This document shows, in pieces, positions 20,587-31,666 of a stretch of DNA of 64,000 bases (its first letter is position 1; each line of letters opens with the position of its first letter). The stretch spans positions 1,054,001 through 1,118,000 of the forward strand of contig JAJTUQ010000004.1 in the NCBI GenBank assembly GCA_021399445.1. Direction: 5' to 3'. The notes beneath the pieces are model-generated. The model made no database searches, was not told the DNA's origin, and worked only from the letters and a program-made list of their open reading frames with translations. The position numbers and the translations under genes are program-made. The stretch is from Xylogone sp. PMI_703. Taxonomy: Eukaryota > Ascomycota > Leotiomycetes.

Positions 20587-21686
20587 GTCGGAACGGAAAA
20601 TATCTTTTACCTCTAAATTAAATTATGTATCCGAAAAGCTTATATCATCCATTTTCTGTTACTCCGATCAAGGTTGCTGAATGATATCCCCCATAAAAAT
20701 ATATGCCCACCAGTGAAACTGTACCTGATATAGAGCGGGGAGATTAGCAGGCCGATGGAGGTCTCTGGGACTGAAGAGCCGCACTAGCGACTATGAAAGG
20801 ATAGATAACGCGGAGAGGTAGTCAATGGATGGAATACAGAAATTTCCATAATATTCTACAGGGTGGCATAGGATTGGGAACTACGCCAGCGGCAAGATGA
20901 GACGCTGACAAAGTTGCGGTGGCGCACAGTCTCGATTCCGTAGCCCCGATTCGGGTATTGGTCAAGACTTTCGATCACGTTAGGGCTTATGGCTGGGTCC
21001 CGGGTGGGACAGCGTTCCCAAGCCCCATAAATTGAGTCTGCAAGATGCTCATACGGGAGAATATCATACTAGATACAACTGCAGATCACTAGGAGGCAAT
21101 GGCCTTAGATATTATTATGCTGGCAATGGTATCATCTAAAGAGCGACGAGAAAGTGAATTACGACAGCTAATTTGAAGCAGCGGAACTGAAGATCCTAAA
21201 TATATGGAAACCACAAACTAGCGCCAAAAGTTTAGTTGAGTATTAAAATGCAATGTAACGACTGGCCCCAAGCTGAAGACTGCAGCGATCCCGGAACAGT
21301 TAATCTATCTAGAGAAATTATTAGAAGGGGTCGAACACAATTGGCTAGTGTCCTAGATTGCCATGGTACAATTAACAATACGAACAGGGGTTCAAAAAGC
21401 TTTCAACAATGTAACATTCGAGGATCTTTAATTACAATCATAGCACATGCACTTATAGAGGCCATACATATTGCTTGTTTCATTTTCAGCATAGACAAAG
21501 TGAGATTATTGCCCCATAAGTCGCAAGTGTATCACCCCAGATAGAAAACTATATAGCAACACAATTGCTATTACAAATATCCAAAAACCTTCACTCCCAT
21601 ATTGAGTAAAAGACAGCTAAACAGAATATCAGGGCGCGAGCATGTTTGAGTGTGTAAGATGTAGTTCAACGAAGATTATCGTATTA
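20587..21686. other. Gene-free stretch
   Basis: About 1.1 kb upstream of the transcription factor. A plus-strand frame at 21236-21544 has no motif. No repeat seen. Confidence 0.5.
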
Positions 21687-22631
21687 TCACTTAACCTCTC
21701 TCGACCCTGTCATAAAGCCTATTGATGCCTTGACCACTTCCATAATAGTCTGTATTTCTTCATCATTCCGTGGGGCATAAAGGAGAATATATTCCTTGGG
21801 AATTGTCCATCCGAAGATATATTTCACGGCACGAACCCCGTCTAAGGGATGGCGTTGGCCCCATCCTGAGCGGATAACTTTCTTACCTACCAAAATTCGT
21901 TAATGTTGGGTATACCGATGGCTTTATTCAGACTTACAGTCTTGTGGTGCAAGGACAACATGCACGGAATGATCACCAGTGGCATGAATGTGGGAGATCT
22001 CTCGAAGCATTTCTTCTGCGATTGGTGTAGCTTTGATATGATCAGCTAGGAATATGCTTTCGGTATGACCTTCGTGCAATGACGGCTTAAATTGGACAAG
22101 AGAAGGATTTGCTGAGACAACAGCGGCGAAGGAATCAGCTAATTTCTATTACAACATGGTATCGGTTGTGAGTAAACATTCATTTACTTAGCAGTTTTTG
22201 CTTCTTTGTGAGGATTTCCTTACCTGATGTACTGTATCCGATGACAATTGATTGAGTTGCCGTTGTGGAAGCGGATGGGGGCCTAAATGAGGTCGAGGTC
22301 CGACTCTAGCTTTCGACGGCCAGTTGTCATGTAACCATGTACGCTTATCAGGTTTTTTGTCGTACATTCGGATGTCAAAAACATCAGTACCCATCGGTCG
22401 CAAAATAATTGTTGAAACAAACCAACCGTAAAGGTTATATGGGAGTCCACCAGGTCCATAACTCAGGTACATCCGATAATCATACCATGCCGCACGAAAT
22501 AACCATAGAAAGGCAATCCCACCACCTATAAAAGCACTCATTCCGAGGGTTCGATTACCATCTCCATGACGGATCAGGTCCAGCCACTGAGAGGGAGGCA
22601 ATGAGGATAACTTTCCGACCACAGAAGACAT
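21687..22631 (-). CDS. Luciferase-domain (PF17648) membrane-anchored protein
   Basis: Exons 22224-22631, 21938-22145 and 21687-21886; introns 78 and 51 bp; 271 residues from the ATG at 22631. One N-terminal hydrophobic segment (about 31-50, TLGMSAFIGGGIAFLWLFRA) probably anchors it. The C-terminal half has the family pattern ESIFLADHIKA, GDHSVHVVLAPQDC, VIRSGWGQRHPL and PKEYILLYAPRNDEE, as in the fungal luciferase domain; that name is historical and light production is not implied. Function in fungi is unknown. Many homologues follow this same anchor-plus-domain design. Confidence 0.78.
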
Positions 22632-24263
22632 CGTCAAATACCTGGATGACCTTGTGCGAATATAAACTCTGAAGTTAGAAATATACCCGTATTCTGTTCA
22701 GTTCAGCAGACATGCAGATATACCTATGGAGTAATCTGACAATCGAAGTGCGTGAGAGACTAGATGTAGCGTGAAACTTGAGAACAATATTGTATTATCT
22801 CTCGACGTTCGTCGTTAAACTCTTCAATACCATTCAAAATACAGCCCCTGATAAATGCCATATGTATAATAGATCAGCTTCAATATTGCTCGATTTCCGT
22901 CATTCTGATTACTTGCAGTTGCATAAGCCTGCTTTGCCTATCTGATCCTTGTGGCACCCTTTCGGCTCTGAGCAATAACCAGAAGCGTTTCTTCCATCTT
23001 TTTAGATACATGGTTAACTACTTGCTACGGTTTGATACTTTTGTGCAGAGTGCAATTTACAGTACTACCTATCCGTGCTCAGTTGCTCCATGTGGCAGTT
23101 TTCCATAGTATTCACGAACTGAGCACAAAGAGGAGAGTGTGGTATATTGCGCCCCGCAACTTTGCAGAACATATGATCCACCGCTCGCAGGTGGCTTCCT
23201 AAACAAGCTAGCGATACGGTTTGTCCGCAATGATGCGCAGTTCTGGGTTCCTGATTCCGTCATGTACTCATATAGCTCTATCGGCATGTAAGTAAGCTTG
23301 AAGGCATCTCGAGGTCATTGTAGCCGACCGGGCCCAAGAACTAGGGAGGTGGCGCGTGCGCCCTGTCCTGAACGGCTGATAAGACCAATGCGAATTCCTC
23401 ATTAGGCCTCGTAATGCCACAACATTTGTCTGGCCGGGTGAGCAGTGTAGACATCGTAGTTCCAATAAAATTTTCCGTCACGTAGCCTTTTAACATGTAA
23501 TACACTTTGGGGTTTTGTTTCGAGCCCGGATGATATATCCTAGACCAGATCAAAAATATATTCAACTACATAACCCTTTACGTATACTTGGGACTACCTG
23601 TCAGTATGTCACTACACAGGTACCCAAGCTATCCCCTTAAGCTATGGCCGACTAATGCAGACTGCTTATTGCCATAAGTGGAATAGTTCGGTTGATGGAA
23701 ATCTGGTTATGCTTATTGTAGCCGAACACCTTTAGCATGATTATTAATGCTAGCTTACAAACTGCCTTTGCTGGCGTATCAGCATGCGGGTCTCTGGGGA
23801 AATTCGATAGGACAGCAGAGAGATGTTCCACCCGAAACTCAGTACAAAGTAGATGACTTTCACATCTCTCTCCACTTCTGCTGCGGTCTGGATCGATCAT
23901 TAACACTCATCAGTCCTGTCTAATTTGTAATAGAACCATGTAGATTCCTGCATATATGTAACTAGCCTGAAAGATATCACCTGATAACGAGAGCAGATAG
24001 TGCGGCGGGAACAAATGACAATCAGTACCCATGGACCAAGATCCTAAATGACGTATTGCAAGAATTAACCATCTGTTCGTGAAAAAGCTACGTCATTAAT
24101 AATATAATATACACGTAAACAGAGGACTCTCTATGAAGACAAAGTCAGATATATCGGATACAAATCTTTACAACCAGCTTGCATGTTTAAACCCGTTAAC
24201 GCTCTTCTGCGACCAACTATCACACATTCTATATCACCCACGTCACTTGCATCATTATTAAGA
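22632..24263. other. Gene-free stretch, possible decayed coding remnant
   Basis: About 1.6 kb. On the minus strand at 23.07-23.57 kb three overlapping frames read rather protein-like (for example YDVYTAHPARQMLWHYEA) but are broken by stops and frame changes, and I cannot assign them to a family. Confidence 0.4.
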
Positions 24264-25412
24264 ATGAAGGAGTACATTATTTACGGAAGACCAAACTTCA
24301 CGGGGAAGTTAATCGAGTCCAACATCCCGTAAGTCCTCCGGCCTCTAGTCTTCAGCACTGGAACGACCATGTAGCTGAATAGCTTCACGGCAGCAAACCT
24401 GGGCCTGATGAGGTTTTGATAAAAGTTGTTGCAGCTGGACTGAATCCCAAAGATTGGAAGGTAGGCACTCTCATAGTATACACAGTCGTTATAGAGCCCC
24501 AGTTTACGTCCTCTACAGGTGAGCAAAGGCCGAGATGAGTCTCAAGCACTCAACGCTGGAGATGATGTTGCCGGCATTGTAGAGGCGGTGGGCAGCAATG
24601 TCTTCGAATATCGACCCGGGGATCGTGTTGCAGCATTCCATAAGATGTCTGAACCGCACGGCACCTATGCAGAATTTTCGGTTGCACCAGCATCCACTAC
24701 ATTCTATCTCCCGCCGACAATATCCTTCGAGGCAGGTGCCGGTCTTCCATTATCCTTCATGACAGCTGCACTTGCTCTCTATCAATACCTTCGCGTTCCT
24801 TTGCCCACCACACCGGGTCAAAAGGATATCCCCATTCTCATTTATGGAGGCGCTAGTGCAGTTGGTGCCTACGCGCTTCAGCTGGCCAAACTTAGCAAAC
24901 TAAATCCCATTATTACTGTAGCTGGGTCAGGAATCGATTTCGTCAAATCTCTTAATGCGGCTACGCACATTATTGATTACCGGAAGGGAAATGTAGCCGA
25001 AGAGATCATTGCAGCAGCAAATGGCAAGAAGTTGGTACTTGCCTTTGATGCGATCTCTAATCACGGCAGCTATGAACATATCACGAAGGTGTTACTAGCA
25101 TCTGGCGGCGGCCATATAAACATGGTCGACCCTCCTGAAGATCCTTCTTGGAAATTCCCTGAGGCGGTAAAATTCACTAGAACATATGTTAGTTCCGCAT
25201 ACGGAGTCAAGCATCGCTTTATCGATGATGAACAGGCGGCAGCTGATGGAGAGTTTGCATATATGTTCTATCGGCTCTTGAGCCACATGCTTGCGGAAGG
25301 AACGTTCAAACCGCATCCGTTTGAAGTTTTGCCGGGGATGGAAAATATCATTGAAGGCGTCAAGTCACTATATGATGGGAAAGTAAGCGCCAAGAAGCTC
25401 ATCGTTAGGTGA
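24264..25412 (+). CDS. Medium-chain dehydrogenase/reductase, zinc-less quinone-oxidoreductase type
   Basis: Exons 24264-24328, 24394-24460 and 24519-25412 (introns 65 and 58 bp), 341 residues. The GroES-like N-terminal domain shows IPKPGPDEVLIKVVAAGLNPKDWK in two exons, then GDDVAGIVEAVG and YRPGDRVAAF. The Rossmann NAD(P)-binding motif is YGGASAVGAYALQLAK. The structural-zinc cysteines and the catalytic Cys of zinc alcohol dehydrogenases are missing, as in quinone oxidoreductases and trans-acting enoyl reductases. It most likely reduces a quinone or alpha,beta-unsaturated carbonyl with NADPH in the cytosol. Its nearest same-strand neighbour is far away, so no pathway can be inferred. Confidence 0.92.
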
Positions 25413-26515
25413 TTAAACCATCGAATTATTGCTTTAGAATGCGGATCGGCTAAATGTTCTTATAGGATTGCCAACGAGGCAAATAAATGAGCCTACATGA
25501 TCACTCTAGACGTAGCTTTTTAAGACAGTACATATATTATTTTCGGTAAAGTACAAGTCAATGTCAATGTTACTCTGATTTGATCTATACCTGTTACTGA
25601 AAGTGGGCTTGAGCCCCTGAATTTTATAAGTTAACATGCCATTCTACAAGCTCTTATACATGTGTTCTAGCTCGTTGGCTAAATGTCTGGCCGATAGCCC
25701 AATATGACTCAAATAATGATGTGAAATTTGAATAAATGACTTCAACGCTTCACATTTGAGTATTCAGCTTCGATTTAAAGATGTCCATTAAGTATAGTAG
25801 TTATAAGCCATATTGTACTGTAGTTATAAGTTGTACGGTATAGTGACTATAAGCTATACTGTAGGGGGTTATAGGCTGTGCGGTACAGCCAATTTCTGTG
25901 AAATCTCACGGATCTGCGACGAGTGAATACATTAGAGGGCTTGCCGTGCCTTATTACTTGAGCGTGGTCGCATGGTCCATGAATACAGGGATCGGTTGTT
26001 GCATGCCGATTTAGTTGGGGCCTACTTCTATTCCTGATGTTCAATTCTGCACATATGACTGCTACTGCTTCTAATATAGAGGGGAACGATCTATCTAGCT
26101 GAGAACAGACTGTCATGATATTTAATACACCCAGGTTGGCTGTGCTCTTAAGAATGCTGGAGAATCAAATAATCTCATTTCAACGGTTCTATATGAAGGC
26201 TGAATATGTTGGCCGTACTTAACTTTGATCATCGTGTGACTCCTGATTATTTCGTTGTAATATGCTCTGTGTACATACACTATCCTACGTCTATCATGGG
26301 CCTAATATCAAGTTACTAATCCAGGGATAGATTCAAAATATAAAGCCTTCATGTTTGCGAATTGGCCATATAACCAACAAAGATTATGCATGATAACCCA
26401 CGACAAGGTGTTTCAGCATGCACACAAATTAATGGATAAAAGTATCTCAACAATGATTTACGCATGATGCAGCCCTTACAGGTCAAGCAAGATCAACAAT
26501 GTACTGGGTATATCC
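25413..26515. other. Gene-free stretch with a short tandem repeat
   Basis: About 1.1 kb between convergent genes; holds the imperfect repeats at 25797-25886 and no supportable gene. Confidence 0.5.
25797..25886 (+). repeat. Imperfect tandem repeat of about 23 bp
   Basis: About four diverged copies of a unit like gtagttataagccatattg follow one another. The second copy reads gtagttataagttgtacggt; later copies are shortened or changed. Intergenic. Confidence 0.7.
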
Positions 26516-29500
26516 TCATATGGATTCTCTAACGCCAAGGTCTAGGAATTCATCTTTAATATAACACAAAGCCTCCCGAGTCCACAGGGTGGCTTCATGT
26601 TCTAATCCGAGAAACTCTTCTTGTCCCGCTAATGCCTTTGTTGTCCATTCCAAAGCATTATTATACTGTCGAAGTTGTCGAAAAACAATACCTACCCAAT
26701 ACATTGATGATAAGGTTTGTCTATGGATTGATCCTAAGAGTTTTTCTCGTCCAGTTAAAGCTTTCATATGACACTCTAAAGCTTTGTCATATTGTCCAAG
26801 TTGCTTGAAATTGCACCCCATATCATAAAGCGATACTAAAGTATCCTCATGGTTTAATCCTAATAATTTTTCTTGTCTAGATAAATCTTTTTGGCTGTAT
26901 TCTAAAGCTTCATCGTACTGTTTGAGGCGATAAAATGTATGGCCCATCCAATAATATGATAGTAGAGTATCCTTATGGTCTATTCCTAATACTCTTTCTT
27001 CCCCAATCAAAGCTTTTGTGTGATATTCCAAAGCTTTACCGTATAGTTCGAGGCTGTAAAATGTACGGCCCATCCGATAATATGATCGTAGAGTATCCTT
27101 ATGGTCTAGTCCTAACACTTTTTCCTGTCCAGTCAAAGCTTTTGTGTGATATTCTAAAGCTTTATCGTATTGCTCAAGGTTGTAAAAAGTGCAACTTGTC
27201 CAATGAAAAGAGAGCAAAGTATCTTCATGGTCTGGCCCTAGTAGCCTTTCGCGACCAGAGAGAGCATCCCTGAACGACTTCAGCGCTAGCTCGTATTGAT
27301 GAAGCCGCGAGTAGCTTATTCCAATTAAATGAAGTATAAGAAACCTGTTTCGCCCTTCCTTCTTCTTAGTCTTTTGAAGAGCCGCCAAGTAAATCGCAAG
27401 AGCCTGATCATGTTTGCCGAGATTTTCATAGAAGTTATCAATAACAAGGAGTACATATATCGGAATAATCGCCGCCCTTTGTGCTATTATGCGAAATAGA
27501 AGTTTCAAAGGATCAGTAAGTCGTTCTGCCTTGTTGAGATAGAAAACTAATTTGAGCAGTAGATCGACTTGAAGCCGCAGTGGCAGTGATGCCTCTTTCT
27601 GAAGCATTTCTGCCATCGTCAAGAAGTCCGGTACTGGCTCATTAATGCTCTGAGAAACACGGAACTTTTCGACTTGCACATTGATTGGTGAATCTATATC
27701 TTTTAAAATCTCCAGATAGCATTGTAACTGTTCAGTAAGGAAATCGTCTTGTCCATATTCAAGTCTTCGTTCTTCAAGGCAGTCAACTAAATGGGCTAGT
27801 ATGGTGAGTAAAGAAAAATTTCTTGAGTGTGGATTTTTATCTAACCAAGACCAAAATTTCTCGAGCTCTTCAAGATGAGAATGTAGGGATTCGTCTTCAA
27901 CCATATACATGAGCAAGGATTCAACCCAAGGTAACAACCTGTTCGAGTCCAGGAACTTGTCAATCTTCTCGGTGAGAGGTGCACATGATAGACTAGAGTG
28001 GTATATATGAAAGATCATAGATGTGGATGAGTAGGACAAAAACGGGTGGGACGTAGCAGGCTCAGTAAGAGACTTCCAATCGTGTAAAGGGGAGCCGTAT
28101 TCCCTAATACTGTTGTATTCTATGCAGGCAGCTCCAACCCACTGATGCGCATCTTGGGTGACGACCCTAAACATTGATGCTTTGCCACATTTTGACCATT
28201 GATCTTTAGGTCTTACTAGGAATTCCTCGAGCGAAAAGTGAACTAGTCGTACATGATCGTCTGCAATAGTAATAAAATCACCACAGATCTCCAGGATTCT
28301 ATGGCCAAGCGACAGGATGAGATGGTCATCAAATGAACCCTTCTTATTTTTGGAATTGACCATTGCATCTGCAGCAAGTAAATGTTGCAACTCGCCCAAA
28401 CCCAAAGGATGTCGTGAGACTATTGCAACCTGTAGAACCTTTTTTGCAAACTCTAGTTCCGCTTTATTTACCTTGCGTACAAGCCTTAAGAGTAGAGCTT
28501 TATAAGCTTCCTGGAGGCCGTTTGGCATATCGCGTAATTGCTTCCTCGCATTATTCTTTGTAAGTGACCTCCTGAGGCTCCCTAGCATGAGATGAACCCA
28601 TAGAAAACTCCCATCTGACTGCCGTCGAAGCGACTCGCGCACAGTATCTTGTATTTCTGGGAGACTAAGTATGTTGGAGCTGGCTATTTTTGTATCAATT
28701 ATCCGATCGATATCTTTTCCCGTCAAGTCTGGCGTCAATCTGAACTTATGATGGATAATATCGACCGCTTCAAATGCATGTGATCGCCCTAGCAAGATGA
28801 ATCGAAAATTGCTGTGAGCGCGGAGGAAGTTTGAGATCTCTGAGAGCAGTGTTGTGGCTGCCTTGCTGTCCTCGTCTTTCTCTTCATCCATGCTTTCGTC
28901 AATGCCATCGATGATACAGTGGACTAGTTCTTTGACGAGTACAGCCATTTCGTCAAAGGCTGCCCACAAATCAGATCTAACCGGCTGGCCGTTCGGCATT
29001 AATTTATGAATTATGTTAATGGCTGCAGCATTGGAGATACTTCCTAGTAATTGCCATATTAATGAACGGATCATTTTGTCCAGATAATGCAGGCTGCTGT
29101 CCATGGCCGAAAATGCAAAGAATAGGACACGTATGTTTTGATTCCACATATGATCAGCCATAGAGGAGGCCAGAACGCTTTTGCCACATCCATGAGATCC
29201 GTGAATACAGATAATTTGGTCAGCCGCTTTCAAGGCTGGCTGATGGAACCATTTAAAAAAGACTGTGTCACTGTTGGTCCAGATCCAGTCACAGGTTTGT
29301 GGCAACTTCTTCTGGAACTGCCTCTGTTGGGTTGCTCGACTGTTGGGTGGCTTCAGCCATGATTCGCACCTCAGCCTTAGATCTTCTTGCTGCTTAATTC
29401 GAATTTCTGCAAATATTAGCACGTAAGTACATATGCTCACAGCCTTGATTACCTTTTGTATTTTCATCTATTCGCGAGACTATGTAAAGAGTCAATTCTG

Positions 29501-30521
29501 TTTATAAATACAATGCTCAGATGATCCTACCAGTGTCTACAATTTGAGCAGCAATCGGACTTAAGCTTTCCACCTCGTACGCCTCTAAGAGTAAAACTAG
29601 TTCTTTTGCATACGCAGATGCAGATGCAATTGCTCGGTTCCGCCAATAATCGTTCTTGTGAGAGTCGGCGTAGTCACTGATTCCTCGGATAACCAGACAC
29701 GGGAAGTTATTCATCAGTCCCGCGGCTTCCATCTCCAAACACAGGATGGCATTATTGTAGCGTTTATCTATTTCGTCTCTTTCAATACCATTCTTGATAA
29801 CCATGTTCCCAGACGCTATAACGCCATAATGAATCTTCGGCTTATTGGGGGTTTTGCGAGATTTCCGCTTAACATGCTATTTCGTATCACAGGAACTGCA
29901 CGTTTCAGCCTCAGGAATGTGGTCATAGTCCGCTTTGAAAAGATGATCAGGGGCTTCCTTCTCATCTGGATACATATATTCATCTCCTAACTCATCGATA
30001 ATGGACAACATGTTGTTCTTTGGGTTCTTGGGTCTGTCGTGCAATGCTTTTAGAAGGTTGACCGCACTGAGCAGCTTCGGTGGCGGGGCGCAAAACCAGT
30101 CTTTCCTTTCAATATGGCCATGACCTTTGAGTTTGCCATAGTCATATTGCACAACCCCAGTATAGGTTTTATAAGGGTGGCTGACCACAACATCTCCAAG
30201 GCGAACATCCTTCTTTTTATCTGGGACACCTCCACCGATGCCAACCAGGAGAGCAAATCTAATATTTTTGAATGTGCGGCGCATGTTCTCCGCCACAATA
30301 GCAGCTGGGCCAGTGCCCATTTGCCCTCCTGATAGGCAAGCCATAACAATGTTGTGCTCTCCTATCCTGCCCAGATGATACGTATTGGTATCATCTCGGG
30401 GAATCGCCTGTGGTCTTCCGTGCTCCTCATCCAGCATAGCCATGGCCACCGAGAGCTCTTCACCTAGGGCGGATATCCAACCAATAGTGTATTGGTCGTT
30501 CGAATAGGGGGATCGCTCCAT
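26516..30521 (-). pseudogene. PNP-NACHT-TPR NLR-like protein with an in-frame TAG
   Basis: Exons 29531-30521, 29453-29479 (27 bp) and 26516-29406; introns 51 and 46 bp; 1303 codons in frame. Domain order: purine-nucleoside-phosphorylase-like effector (YTIGWISALGEELSVAMAML, VGIGGGVP, then CLEMEAAGLMNNFPCLVIRG and DYADSHKN), NACHT NTPase (P-loop IHGSHGCGKSVLAS; Walker B-like CIIDGIDE), helical spacer, and six C-terminal tetratricopeptide units of 42 residues. This is a classic fungal NLR used in self/non-self recognition. An in-frame TAG follows CSSCDTK in the phosphorylase part (29874-29876), although translation resumes at once in the same frame with conserved sequence (KIHYGVIASGN). No intron of plausible size removes it. 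It may be a recent pseudogene, a sequencing error, or read through; all else looks intact. Confidence 0.85.
26577..27319 (-). repeat. Six tandem 126-bp TPR-coding units
   Basis: Each unit encodes 42 residues of the pattern YDKALEYHTKAL, then a G-x-E-x-x-L-G-x-x-H-x-x-TL loop. Adjacent units 2-4 are most alike at DNA level (for example repeated agtatccttatggtct blocks), suggesting recent unit duplication or exchange. Confidence 0.85.
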
Positions 30522-31666
30522 GTTTAGTAGCGCAATTTAGCAAACTAGCATATTGGTGATAGGGCCGAGTGGGTGGAGTGGGAGCGCGCGATTTTTTGGA
30601 GGAAAATGAAATATGGGCAATAACTGGTATGATAGGCGCAATAAATTTGTCAACATTAAAGAGAGGATATGATGTGATTTTGAGATTATATGCGTATTGT
30701 ATGAAGAGATTGAAATGTGGTTGAGCTGATCTGGTATTGTAAATGGCGGTTTGGAAGGGCTGTGAAAATAGCAGGAAGATAGAATGAGGCACTGACGGTG
30801 GCTGAGTTCTTGCAAGTGTATCAAGCATTGAAAGATGCTCAATAATGATTCGCTACCAGAAAGTCTACATAACTAACGAAATGCGCAAGTATCACCGCAG
30901 CTCCTCTGGGAGATGGTTTATTATCGCCACACTTAAACCTGCTGAGGCTCCCAAAATTATCGTATAATAAAGCTGGACGGATGCTTCCTTTACAAGAAGC
31001 CACCAGGAAGCTATCGGCATTCAAACAGCGCCTATGGATCGTAAGTTTTCCAATAATAATGCCTTCGAATGGTGAAACAAGACATATGCAGCAATGTTCA
31101 CAAGCAAACGTGTAACCAATGAATCCCTGCTTCGCGGCTCAGCCTCATCAGCTAATGATTCCGATGCACATCAGTTGATGTAAGAGGATACAGCCTGACA
31201 CAGTAGAAAGTTTTCAACTCTGGCTAGATAACCTTGGCATATGACATCTTTCTGTGAGTCATTTGTTGAGTACGATGAAATATGGGTCTCGCGATGTATT
31301 ATTTGCGCACTACCCTAACACCGTACCAGATGCAGGAACAGCGGAGATGAGGCTGTCACACCGTTGGCAAAATGTATAGGGACAGCAAATATAGTACGGC
31401 AGAACGCGAAGAATTTCAGCCAATGACGATGGTGACCAATGGTAAAAACCATATGTCTCTGCATAAGTCCCCACTCAAGCAAGGCTGTACAAATTCAATG
31501 AAGGGGAACGCAGATTCTTGATGCAGTCTTGCCACGCCAATTCCTGAGCTGAACGTAAGCCATTCCAAACGGACGATAAGGGTGAAGCAATAATGAGAGA
31601 AGGTACAATGTTTCAAAAATGAGTTCCTCCTATTGGAGTTGGGCTAAGTATTATATCAAGAGGACA
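30522..31666. other. Gene-free stretch upstream of the NLR
   Basis: About 1.15 kb. Two overlapping minus-strand frames (30460-30842) are low-complexity and end in the NLR start region; they look like the 5' leader and not genes. Confidence 0.5.

Noticed and set aside
29517..30521. The phosphorylase part as two separate genes
   Set aside because: Both frames are the same reading frame split by one TAG, and two short introns join them to the NACHT exon.
30460..30842. Two overlapping frames upstream of the NLR
   Set aside because: Low-complexity, mutually overlapping and located in the probable 5' leader.
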